Source of the DNA: Christensenella sp. UBA1224
GTDB lineage: Bacteria; Bacillota; Clostridia; Christensenellales; Aristaeellaceae
DNA length: 20,111 nucleotides
NCBI GenBank assembly: GCA_002309235.1
Contig: DBXA01000167.1
Coordinates: 42,644-62,754 of the forward strand
Direction: 5' to 3'
Of the stretch, positions 6,027 to 13,136 are shown piece by piece. Positions within the stretch are counted from its first letter, which is position 1; the number at the start of each line of letters is the position of its first letter. The notes beneath the pieces are model-generated. The model saw only the letters and a program-made list of their open reading frames with translations. It made no database searches and was not told the origin of the DNA. Made by a program: the position numbers and the translations under genes.

Positions 6027-8015
6027 TCAATGCGCGGCAAACATGCGGAAATCCAGCTCGTACGGCGGGGAGACCTTGCTTCTGTCCACCGGATGCCCGA
6101 GCCTTGCCTCCCGGATCCCATACCACAATTCGCTCAGGGAGACCTCTCCTTCCCGGATATCCGGCACCTCCAGCCATTTCCCGTCCGGGCAAAGCAGCTC
6201 CTCCGCTTCATCGATCTTGCCCAGCCTGAGCAGTGCGAACGCCCTGTACAGGCGGATCCGAGGCAGTTTTTTCACCTCATCCGGCCTGGAGCCCGTAAAC
6301 TCCGCGAGGGCTTTGTGATCGCCTGTCCTGTGCAGGAAACGGGCCGCGGCTTTCGCGAGGCCGGCGTCATGCGGCAGAAGAAGCGCGGCCTCCGTCATCA
6401 TTTGCGCCGCCCGCCGCTCTTCTCCCCGCATGCGGGTGATCTCGGCAAGCGCGTACATCCCCCAGGGGCTGCACCGCAGCTCAAGGGATCTTTCGATATA
6501 CCTTTCAGCCCGCAGAAGGTCCGGTTCAGCGAGATACGTACAGCCGAGCTGGAGATATGTATACCAGTTCCCGGCATCCTTTCCTCCCGGTGCGGCCGCC
6601 TTTTCCATCATACGCGTCCATTCACGCTGGCGCATCCAGGAGGCAGGGATCTCCTCCGCGCTGTGCTCCCCCATGGTGCCTTCCTCCAGAAGGGATACCC
6701 AGGCCGCCTGGCTTTCGCCTGTGGCCCCGAGATCAAGATGCGGGCACATCGGCTGTTCTCCCTGCCGGATCCTGCGCCTGTTTTCCAACGCTCCCCAGCC
6801 CGCGCCTTCATTCAGCATTTCAGCAGCAGGCGTGAGGGCCATGCCGCGCGTATCCTCCAGCATCTTCTCCAGCGCTTCGGCCGATATGATCTCGTCGATC
6901 CTCGCTTCCACCTCGCGCTGCGCCGCATTCCAATCTCCGTGCACCTTTTCAGGATCCGCGTGAAGAGGGCCGTAGACCTCCAGCCATTCCCAGGCAGTGC
7001 GCGGAGGCATGGGCAGGTGTTCCGACTGCGTATGCGCCAGCCCGCACTGGATCTCGCAGTACAGGCCGGGATCGCCTTCCCCGCTCAGATACTCCTGCCA
7101 TTTGCGCCCGCCCGGGCCTTGTCCCCAGACGAAGAGCTTTCTGCCCGCAAGACGCGATGTGGAGCATTCGAACAAGCCGTATCCTTCCTTAGAAAGATGA
7201 CTGTGATACATGCGCTTTTCCGGATCCGTCCGATAGAAATAATCCACGGAAACAGGGTTGTTGTCCGGATAGGTGACGTCTACGCCATCCCGAACCGGTA
7301 TCGGAACTACGCTCATCACATCGTTCACATGCGTATATGCTCCCTGCGCCGGTACGACCACCCGTGCGCCTTCCGCATGGGGCGCAGCAACGTTGCTCCA
7401 CCAGTACATAGCCGTCTCCCGGAAGGACGGATTGACCACCCGCATCCTGGCAAAGAGCACAGGTGAAGCATCCGGCAGCCAGAAGTCCATCTGGTAGACA
7501 ACGCCGCGCACGCGCTCAAATTCATACATCCTGAAAACCGGCGTACCATCCTCCATATTGAGGCGCGCGGCGAACAGGGGCGAACACGTAAAAGGCGTAT
7601 GCCCGAATATCCCGCAGTTCCACTCGATCCCGCCCGAGCACCAGGCGTTCCTGGTCGCCAGATACGCGGGCCGCATGACGGGATTCGCGAAAAGAAGCTC
7701 CTTTCCGGCATCCTTGTCATACAGGCTCCAGAGCTTGCCGCCCATGTCCGGCACAAACGCCGCCTTCAGGTGATCGTTTTCGAGTATGATGCCCTGCAGG
7801 TATTTCCCATTCCACGAGCGGCCGTACCCATCCTGATCGCGATACGGGAAGGCACTTTTCACAAACCTGTAGTTCAGAAACAGTCCATCGCCTTCCGGAA
7901 GATCGGAACGCATCGGCTCGTCCCTGTCCGTCACTTCCCACAGCATGGGCAAAGAACACTCTTCTCCCATGTCGACGCATTTGATCCCCGTCGTCTGACG
8001 ATACAGCTTTGTCAT
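6027..8015 (-). CDS. DUF5107 domain protein with C-terminal TPR-like repeats
   Basis: This 662-residue soluble protein has an N-terminal beta-rich DUF5107 region (about residues 30-330) related to galactose-mutarotase-like folds, recognisable by VPDMGGKLWSLYDK, GGIEWNCGIFGHTPF and YWWSNVA. A linker rich in charged residues follows, then helical tetratricopeptide-like repeats (about 470-620, e.g. YLAEPDLLRAERYIERSLEL and YRAFALLRLGKIDEAEELL). There is no signal peptide. I placed the start at ATG 8015 because AGGAGG stands 10 bases upstream; the in-frame GTG at 8042 would put that site inside the gene. It lies 56 bases after the nucleoside hydrolase and 39 before the acetyltransferase start, so the three form an operon. 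The family is common in carbohydrate-use loci, but its activity is not established as far as I know; an enzymatic role on sugars is inference. Confidence 0.88.
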   Translation of the reverse strand: MTKLYRQTTGIKCVDMGEECSLPMLWEVTDRDEPMRSDLPEGDGLFLNYRFVKSAFPYRDQDGYGRSWNGKYLQGIILENDHLKAAFVPDMGGKLWSLYDKDAGKELLFANPVMRPAYLATRNAWCSGGIEWNCGIFGHTPFTCSPLFAARLNMEDGTPVFRMYEFERVRGVVYQMDFWLPDASPVLFARMRVVNPSFRETAMYWWSNVAAPHAEGARVVVPAQGAYTHVNDVMSVVPIPVRDGVDVTYPDNNPVSVDYFYRTDPEKRMYHSHLSKEGYGLFECSTSRLAGRKLFVWGQGPGGRKWQEYLSGEGDPGLYCEIQCGLAHTQSEHLPMPPRTAWEWLEVYGPLHADPEKVHGDWNAAQREVEARIDEIISAEALEKMLEDTRGMALTPAAEMLNEGAGWGALENRRRIRQGEQPMCPHLDLGATGESQAAWVSLLEEGTMGEHSAEEIPASWMRQREWTRMMEKAAAPGGKDAGNWYTYLQLGCTYLAEPDLLRAERYIERSLELRCSPWGMYALAEITRMRGEERRAAQMMTEAALLLPHDAGLAKAAARFLHRTGDHKALAEFTGSRPDEVKKLPRIRLYRAFALLRLGKIDEAEELLCPDGKWLEVPDIREGEVSLSELWYGIREARLGHPVDRSKVSPPYELDFRMFAAH

Positions 8016-8071
8016 GTCCCGTAATCCTCCTGATAGATACACTTACTGTCCGGTTTTCATCTCACGATCGC

Positions 8072-8995
8072 TCATACTCTGGCTGTACCGGGCTTTTCCA
8101 TGGTTTCCATTGCAGAAGAAAGCGCTGATTCGATCTGTCTTGCCGTATCCTCGCAGGGCCCTATGCGGCGCAGATAGCGGTGCTGCCCGTATCCGTCCTT
8201 TTTAAAACGCGTGATGCCGTTGTCATCCACACTTATCCTGCCCAAATGGCTCCACGCACAGGCGTCCACTTTATCATACAGCGCAGCCAGTACCGTGCCC
8301 GGATCCCAGGAAGGACGCAGCATCCTGCCTTCCGTATACAGCCTGTACGCAATGGAAACGGGATTATCCGGATACGCAGCAAGGCAGCTGCCCGTCAGCA
8401 CTTCATCGAAGACTTCCGAGGGGCAGAAGTCCAGCCTGCCGGGCCACTTTTCAATCACTGTCCGCGCAGCGGGCACGTCCATCTCCACGTTCCATTCAAC
8501 ATGTCCCGGCTCTCCCTCAAAGCAGCCCGCCATTGAGACGATCCTAGTGATCCTGGAGGTCATCATCCGCCTGCACGGGATATCCGAGAGATACCGCGCC
8601 AGATTATTGAGAGGGCCTATTGAGATCAGCAGGGCGCTATTCTCCGGCACTCTGGAAAGGTTATACCAGAACATACCCAGAGCATCCGGCCGATCGTCCA
8701 GGACCCGGCGACGATAGGCGTTATTTTCAGCAATGACAGGCGTATATTTCAAAGATGCGCCATCGGAAAGGAAGTCCCTGCGTTCGCTCGTCCCCAGGGA
8801 AACGACCGTACCGAATCTCCGGCAGATAGCGTCTATCGCGGGCAGCCCGTACGGACTCCCCGTGCAATGTGTGATGCAGCTGACTTCTGCGCCGATCCTC
8901 CCGCATTGATCCATCAGTATCGCCAGCGCTGCCGCGTCATCGCAGTCCGGGCCGATATCGGTATCCAGGAAAACATATTTGAACGGTGTACCCAT
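8072..8995 (-). CDS. Inosine/uridine-preferring nucleoside hydrolase family protein
   Basis: The 307-residue product is predicted to cleave the N-glycosidic bond of a nucleoside or related riboside with a calcium-bound Asp cluster. The signature DTDIGPDCDDAAAL (about residues 11-24) is the variant DxDxGxDxDDAxA form. Also present are LISIGPLNNLARYL, EWNVEMDVPAA (the usual E-N-x-x-x-D ligand region) and SWDPGTVLAALY, where classical enzymes carry a catalytic His-Asp. The Trp in place of that His means substrate choice may differ from classical members. ATG 8995 gives a normal family N-terminus but only a weak AAAGGCAGG site. An in-frame TTG at 9055 would use a strong AGGAGG but add 20 unusual residues. 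It is the first gene of the operon with DUF5107 and the acetyltransferase. Confidence 0.88.
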   Translation of the reverse strand: MGTPFKYVFLDTDIGPDCDDAAALAILMDQCGRIGAEVSCITHCTGSPYGLPAIDAICRRFGTVVSLGTSERRDFLSDGASLKYTPVIAENNAYRRRVLDDRPDALGMFWYNLSRVPENSALLISIGPLNNLARYLSDIPCRRMMTSRITRIVSMAGCFEGEPGHVEWNVEMDVPAARTVIEKWPGRLDFCPSEVFDEVLTGSCLAAYPDNPVSIAYRLYTEGRMLRPSWDPGTVLAALYDKVDACAWSHLGRISVDDNGITRFKKDGYGQHRYLRRIGPCEDTARQIESALSSAMETMEKPGTARV

Positions 8996-9051
8996 ACGCG
9001 TAAACCTGCCTTTCTGTATACCGAGATTATAATTACAGGCATCCGTTCCTG

Positions 9052-9072
9052 TCAATCCATGCTTATCCTCCT
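9052..9072 (-). promoter_or_regulatory. Strong ribosome binding site followed by a two-codon reading frame, upstream of the nucleoside hydrolase gene
   Basis: On the minus strand AGGAGG (9072-9067) is followed after 6 bases by ATG GAT TGA (9060-9052). This minimal open frame is out of frame with the hydrolase and overlaps the in-frame TTG at 9055-9053. It lies about 60 bases before the hydrolase ATG. It could be a start-stop regulatory element, or the signal may serve the TTG. Confidence 0.4.
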
Positions 9073-9417
9073 AAGTATACAATATAAACTGTATGCGATA
9101 ATCTCTGTATCATGCATCATTTCACTTTCAATTGTATTGCCGGGAGCCGCTGCGTCCATGAAACGCCTGAAGAGCAAACGCAGCTCATGATCCCCGACCC
9201 GCGCTCATGGCTGTCCCTGCAGGATCAGGCAAGTATGCGTGTTTCAAAAAGGATGCGGGCATCTGCATCATTCCCATTACCGTCCTTGGTAGGTGACAGT
9301 CAGATCTCATCGGATACATACCTTCTGGCGCAATAGACGAATGCAAACACGGCGCGTTTCAGGCTTGCCGCTGAACCTGGGAGAGATATATCACCCCGTC
9401 CAAACGCAGTCACAGTT
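9073..9417. other. Intergenic stretch without a recognisable gene
   Basis: This lies between the permease ending at 9418 and the nucleoside hydrolase operon. The part near 9073-9140 is AT-rich and should hold the hydrolase promoter: TATATT and TATACT hexamers occur on the minus strand, but no matching -35 box at 17 bases, which fits an activator-dependent promoter. A possible weak terminator lies at 9246-9269. GCTGCGT and ACGCAGC make a loose 7-bp inverted repeat at about 9149-9184. Short open frames here (for example 9112-9336 on the plus strand) have no ribosome binding site or family resemblance. Confidence 0.6.
9246..9269 (-). terminator. Possible weak terminator of the permease operon
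   Basis: On the minus strand GATGC and GCATC pair around an 8-base loop and are followed by CTTTTTG. It lies about 150 bases downstream of the second permease. The stem is short, so confidence is low. Confidence 0.3.
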
Positions 9418-10329
9418 TTATCCCTTCAGAGAGCCCACCATCACGCCTTTAACGAAATATTTCTGGGCAAACGGATAGATACACAGTATCGGAACAGTCG
9501 TCACAACGATATTAGCATATTTGATCAGCTTCTGGACTGCCGCCGTATCCACGTTATGGAGCAGTTTGGAATTCATCGCGCCTGCCCCTGCCGCCTGAAC
9601 GGAGGAATCGTCTATCAGTATCTCCCTGAGTACAGACTGGATCGGATACAGCTTCCTTTCCGTCAGGAAGATCATTGGGTCGAACCACATGTTCCAGTAG
9701 GATACCGCCGTAAACAACACCAGCACGGCGGAAACCGCCCCCGAAAGCGGTATGAGTATCTTAAACAGCATGGTGATATCCCCCGCTCCGTCTATCTCAG
9801 CCGCTTCCTTCAGTTCCGCAGGCAGGTTCAGAAACTGGGTGCGCATGATGATCATGTTGTAGACATTAACGCCCAGCGGTATGATCAGTACCCATATCGA
9901 ATTGTACATCCCCAGTGAATTGATCAGGAGAAAATACGGTATCAGCCCTCCGCTGAAATACATTGTGACGGTAAAAATGATCAATATCGCCTTTTTCCCC
10001 CATAGGTCGCGTATACTGAGAGGATATGCGGTAAACACCGTGACTATATATTGAAAGGTCGTCCCAAGGGCCATATAAAGCATGGTGTTCCTAAAGCCTA
10101 TCCATATGTTTTTGTTGGAGAGCACCATTTTATAGGCCTCCAGATGAAAGCCGACCGGCCACATCAGGAAGCTGTTGTGTATGACCACGGCATTGACATC
10201 CGATACAGAACAGACGATCACTTCATAAAGGGGATAAATGAAAATAACGGAAAGGATGACAAGGAAGAGGTATATCGCGATATCCGCGATGCAGCTGCCC
10301 TCACGAATGCTGTTTTTCCTGTTTTTCAT
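9418..10329 (-). CDS. Carbohydrate ABC transporter permease, YtcP/LplC (MalG-like) type
   Basis: This 303-residue membrane protein is the second permease of the second importer. It shows an N-terminal membrane segment (about residues 15-38), the family block TVTMYFSGGLIPYFLL (about 120-135), the EAA loop (EAAEIDGAGD, about 175-184) and the ending KYFVKGVMVGSLKG. It is clearly homologous to the permease at 372-1274 but well diverged, so the two systems are paralogous importers and not a recent duplication. A GGGGG-rich site lies about 9 bases before ATG 10329. It follows its partner permease by 14 bases. No ATPase is encoded nearby, as is usual for MsmX-dependent systems. Confidence 0.93.
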   Translation of the reverse strand: MKNRKNSIREGSCIADIAIYLFLVILSVIFIYPLYEVIVCSVSDVNAVVIHNSFLMWPVGFHLEAYKMVLSNKNIWIGFRNTMLYMALGTTFQYIVTVFTAYPLSIRDLWGKKAILIIFTVTMYFSGGLIPYFLLINSLGMYNSIWVLIIPLGVNVYNMIIMRTQFLNLPAELKEAAEIDGAGDITMLFKILIPLSGAVSAVLVLFTAVSYWNMWFDPMIFLTERKLYPIQSVLREILIDDSSVQAAGAGAMNSKLLHNVDTAAVQKLIKYANIVVTTVPILCIYPFAQKYFVKGVMVGSLKG

Positions 10330-10343
10330 ATCGCTTTTCCCCC

Positions 10344-11252
10344 TTACCAGAGGCTCGTTCCCGTGATCTTCCTGCTCAGCGTATTGAATAATATGACAAG
10401 AGCAAAGTTCACGGTCGTTTCCGCAAGGCCCACAGCTGTGGTCAGGTCGTACTGCCCGCCCTTGATCCCGAGCCGGTAAACATATGTCCCGAACACGTCA
10501 CCTGTTTCATATGTCATTGGGCCGTATAGAAGCAGAATGGTATCTGTGGATACGGAAAGGAAGCTTCCTAGCCTCAGTACCAGCAATATCGTGATCGTCG
10601 GGATGATGCCCGGAAGCGTGATATGCCATGCCTGCCTGAGCCTGCTGCAGCCGTCTATCCTGGCAGATTCGTAAAGCTGCTGGTCTATCCCGCTCAGAGA
10701 GGCTATGTATATAATGGAATCCCAGCCTGTGTACTGCCATACCTGCGTCCATACGATGACCGAACGGAACAGCTTTGCGTTTGAGAGGATGCTGGAGGGC
10801 TGTATGCCGAAAAGCGTATTAAGGATCGTATTGACCACGCCGTCATATGCCAGAAAAGCCTTTACAATACCGCAGACAACTACCGTTGATATGAAATACG
10901 GCATATAGGAAATGGTCTGCACTGTCTTTTTGAACATCACACGTCGGACTTCATTGAGCACGAGCGCCAGTAAGATCGGCGCAGGAAAGCCGACGACGAT
11001 GGAATACAAGCTCAAAAAAACGGTGTTGCGCAAAAGCTGCGGAAATGTGGAAGAGAGAAAAAAACGGGAAAAATGCCTGAGTCCCACCCATTTGCTCCCC
11101 AATATCCCTTTTATAGGGCTGTAGTTCTTGAAGGCGATGATCAGGCCGTACATCGGCACATATGAAAAAAGGATGAGTATGACCAGACCCGGCAAAAGCA
11201 TACAGTAGGCTTTCCAGTGCTGTTTCATACTTCTCCTGAATGAATAGGTCAT
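10344..11252 (-). CDS. ABC transporter permease, LplB (MalF-like) type
   Basis: This 302-residue membrane protein is the first permease after the binding-protein gene. Recognisable blocks are SYVPMYGLIIAFKNYSPIKG near the N-terminus, GFPAPILLALVLNEVRR, SYMPYFISTVV, and the coupling loop, where the usual EAA reads ESA (ESARIDGCSRL, about residues 195-205) followed by HITLPGIIP. I placed the start at ATG 11252 because AGGAGG stands 8 bases upstream; an earlier in-frame Met at 11294 would run into the terminator-like hairpin. The gene sits directly behind that hairpin, so its expression should be lower than that of the binding protein. It pairs with the permease at 9418-10329. Confidence 0.93.
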   Translation of the reverse strand: MTYSFRRSMKQHWKAYCMLLPGLVILILFSYVPMYGLIIAFKNYSPIKGILGSKWVGLRHFSRFFLSSTFPQLLRNTVFLSLYSIVVGFPAPILLALVLNEVRRVMFKKTVQTISYMPYFISTVVVCGIVKAFLAYDGVVNTILNTLFGIQPSSILSNAKLFRSVIVWTQVWQYTGWDSIIYIASLSGIDQQLYESARIDGCSRLRQAWHITLPGIIPTITILLVLRLGSFLSVSTDTILLLYGPMTYETGDVFGTYVYRLGIKGGQYDLTTAVGLAETTVNFALVILFNTLSRKITGTSLW

Positions 11253-11267
11253 ATTGCCCGCCTCCTG

Positions 11268-11307
11268 AAAAACGATCATGCCGGCTTTCCGCAAACCGGC
11301 ATGATCG
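11268..11307 (-). terminator. Strong intercistronic hairpin with U-tract between binding-protein and permease genes
   Basis: Perfect 12-bp arms CGATCATGCCGG (11273-11284) and CCGGCATGATCG (11296-11307) enclose 11 bases. On the minus strand TTTTT (11272-11268) follows at once, and the permease ribosome binding site AGGAGG (11266-11261) comes next. This is the form of a rho-independent terminator placed inside an operon. It should let only part of the transcription reach the permeases and leave the binding-protein message stabilised and in excess. Confidence 0.8.
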
Positions 11308-11324
11308 GTGTTGTTTTCCGGCAG

Positions 11325-12980
11325 TTATTCGATGCCGAAGCTCATGTCCTGTCCGTGCTGCCTGTTGAAGCACTTCTGGACGAGGTCCCTTGCCTCACGC
11401 AGCCCGATATCCAGCGAATGCTCTATGATAGTATCATAATTCGCGATATCTTCCTGTCCGGTGATGATCTTGAGCATATTGGGCAGGAGATAGGTCCACC
11501 CTTCAGTGAAGAGGTCATTCATCTCGTTCCAGCCGCCCTCTTCGTATTTCTGGTCTCCAATCAACATGCTGTGGTTGGCATTGCTCCCCCATATGGCACA
11601 TGTCTCGGAATAGGAGTTTGCCACGGTCTTCTGCTCTTCCACGGTCATAGGTGTACCGTTATAGAAGAGTACGGCACGCGCGGAGGTGCAGTAAGTGAGG
11701 CTGGGCATCAGGTACCTGTAGTTCAGCTCATCGGAGAACATATGCTCATAGAACCATTCGGTATAATACGGCACGCCATTCTCATCCAGTATAAAGCTTT
11801 CGTTCTCCACGCCATAATTGGCACGCAGATATGCTTCATCCGTAAAGAGCTTGTCGAGCCACATCGCTGCGATCTCCTTGTTCTCGTTGAGCCCGCAGAT
11901 GCAGGTATAGTTATAGGGCTCCGAAGCGTAATACAGCTTATAACGGAGAGTCTGGTCCTTCGTTTTCCTGACCAGCGGAATTGCAGTGAGCTTGAAGTCC
12001 TCATCACTGCCCTCATACATATCTTCCAGCGCAGTCGGCTCATACCAGGATTCGCATAAGATGCCGAGCCTGTCGTTGAGCAGCAGAGATATGCAGGCGT
12101 CTCCATCCCTGTTCATGAAATCAGGATCGATATAGCCCTTCTGGTACCAGTCGCGCAGGAGAGTCAGATATTCCCTGCCCTCCTCCCTCGCCCAGCCGAC
12201 CTGTTTGATGAGCCCGTTGTCCTGGGTCATCCAGCAGGGACGGATATCGAAAGCGCTGCAAAGGTAACCTGTCGTGCAGTTACAGCCGTCCTGGGCAAGG
12301 GTCATGGGGATGATATCGTCCCCCTTGCTCCGGAAAGCCTCCAGAACCGTTTCGAGTTCTTCTATCGTCTGCGGAACGGCAAGACCGAATTCATCCAGCC
12401 AATCCTGGCGGATCAGTGCGCCTGCTTCCGTAGGCCATTCATCGCAGTTGGTCTGGGTGACGCACCAGAGCCTTCCGCTTTCGGTCACACAGCCGGTCTC
12501 CCATTCAGGCTGGGGAGCTGTTCCGATGAAGGCCTTCTCCGGGCCCCACTCCCACGCATAGCAGCTGCCGTCGCTGCAGCGCAGGCACCGGAAATAGTTC
12601 GGCATGATATCTTCAAACTCGTATATATCCGCCCAAACGCCGGCATTGAGCATCTCCTCACGGTTGATCATGTCGCTTCCGGCATTGAACATCATATCAT
12701 AGTACTTCCCGGAGGATACCATGAGGTTGAACTGCTGGTCCATCTGTTCCTCGGAAGGGTGTATAAAGGTGATGTGGACTCCCGTTTTCTCTTCCATCCA
12801 TTTGAAAAACGGATGATCCGCATAGGAATCGTATACCTGTGCGGATGAGTAATCGATGGGGATCCAGTATGTCAGGGTATAGTCGCCGATCCAAAGGCCA
12901 TTTTCCTCTGCTGAGACCGCCATAGCCGGGATCGAGAGCAGCAGTGCGAAAAGGGTGACGCAAGATAAGATCTTCTTCAT
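11325..12980 (-). CDS. Extracellular solute-binding protein of a carbohydrate-type ABC importer, cysteine-rich
   Basis: This 551-residue exported protein captures the solute for the two permeases downstream. A Sec signal peptide (MKKILSCVTLFALLLSIPAMAVSA) is likely cleaved after residue 24. The mature part shows the pattern of large family 1 binding proteins of LplA/YtcQ type: YADHPFFKWMEEKTGVHITFIHP, NLMVSSGKYYDMMF, LIRQDWLDEFGLAVPQTIEEL, YIDPDF and AMWLDKLFTDEAYLRANYG. There is no lipobox, so membrane anchoring is not evident. The mature protein contains about 17 cysteines, many in the clusters FRCLRCSDGSCYAW and DGCNCTTGYLC, which is unusual for the family. ATG 12980 has GAGG 8 bases upstream; the open GTG at 12989 lies inside that site. 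The gene is preceded by the membrane-anchored AraC regulator. Confidence 0.9.
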   Translation of the reverse strand: MKKILSCVTLFALLLSIPAMAVSAEENGLWIGDYTLTYWIPIDYSSAQVYDSYADHPFFKWMEEKTGVHITFIHPSEEQMDQQFNLMVSSGKYYDMMFNAGSDMINREEMLNAGVWADIYEFEDIMPNYFRCLRCSDGSCYAWEWGPEKAFIGTAPQPEWETGCVTESGRLWCVTQTNCDEWPTEAGALIRQDWLDEFGLAVPQTIEELETVLEAFRSKGDDIIPMTLAQDGCNCTTGYLCSAFDIRPCWMTQDNGLIKQVGWAREEGREYLTLLRDWYQKGYIDPDFMNRDGDACISLLLNDRLGILCESWYEPTALEDMYEGSDEDFKLTAIPLVRKTKDQTLRYKLYYASEPYNYTCICGLNENKEIAAMWLDKLFTDEAYLRANYGVENESFILDENGVPYYTEWFYEHMFSDELNYRYLMPSLTYCTSARAVLFYNGTPMTVEEQKTVANSYSETCAIWGSNANHSMLIGDQKYEEGGWNEMNDLFTEGWTYLLPNMLKIITGQEDIANYDTIIEHSLDIGLREARDLVQKCFNRQHGQDMSFGIE

Positions 12981-13018
12981 GTCCTGCACCTCGCTTATTG
13001 ATTTGGTTTCCGCTTTCC

Positions 13019-13024
13019 ATTGTA
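13019..13024 (-). promoter_or_regulatory. Candidate -10 box of the binding-protein/permease operon, without a good -35
   Basis: TACAAT on the minus strand lies about 39 bases before the binding-protein ATG. The positions where a -35 box should be (about 13041-13048) fall in the end of the regulator's terminator hairpin and do not match TTGACA. A weak promoter of this type fits activation by the AraC-family protein encoded just upstream. Evidence is limited to the hexamer and the context. Confidence 0.4.
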
Positions 13025-13040
13025 TGGGAAAAGGCGGCCA

Positions 13041-13069
13041 AGAAAAGCATCAGGTTTTGCCTGATGCTT
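13041..13069 (-). terminator. Rho-independent terminator of the AraC-family regulator gene
   Basis: Perfect 10-bp arms AAGCATCAGG (13045-13054) and CCTGATGCTT (13060-13069) enclose 5 bases. On the minus strand the stem ends in a T-rich run (TTTTCT). It lies 68 bases beyond the regulator's stop codon and immediately before the binding-protein promoter, so it should insulate the two transcripts. Confidence 0.75.
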
Positions 13070-13136
13070 CAAAATATGCCGAAAAAGCAATCCTTCAGCC
13101 GGAAAAGCAAATACTGATGGCCGCAAAAACTGATCG

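Noticed and set aside
6030..7466. Plus-strand open frame of 478 codons inside the DUF5107 gene
   Set aside because: Composition is rich in Arg, Pro and His with no family pattern. The opposite strand carries a recognisable protein with a good ribosome binding site.
9112..9336. Plus-strand open frame of 74 codons in the gap before the nucleoside hydrolase operon
   Set aside because: No ribosome binding site, no recognisable domain, and opposite in direction to all neighbouring genes.
9418..11252. Possible recent duplication of the permease pair at 372-2241
   Set aside because: The pairs share family motifs but differ through most of their length, so they are old paralogues and not a local duplication.
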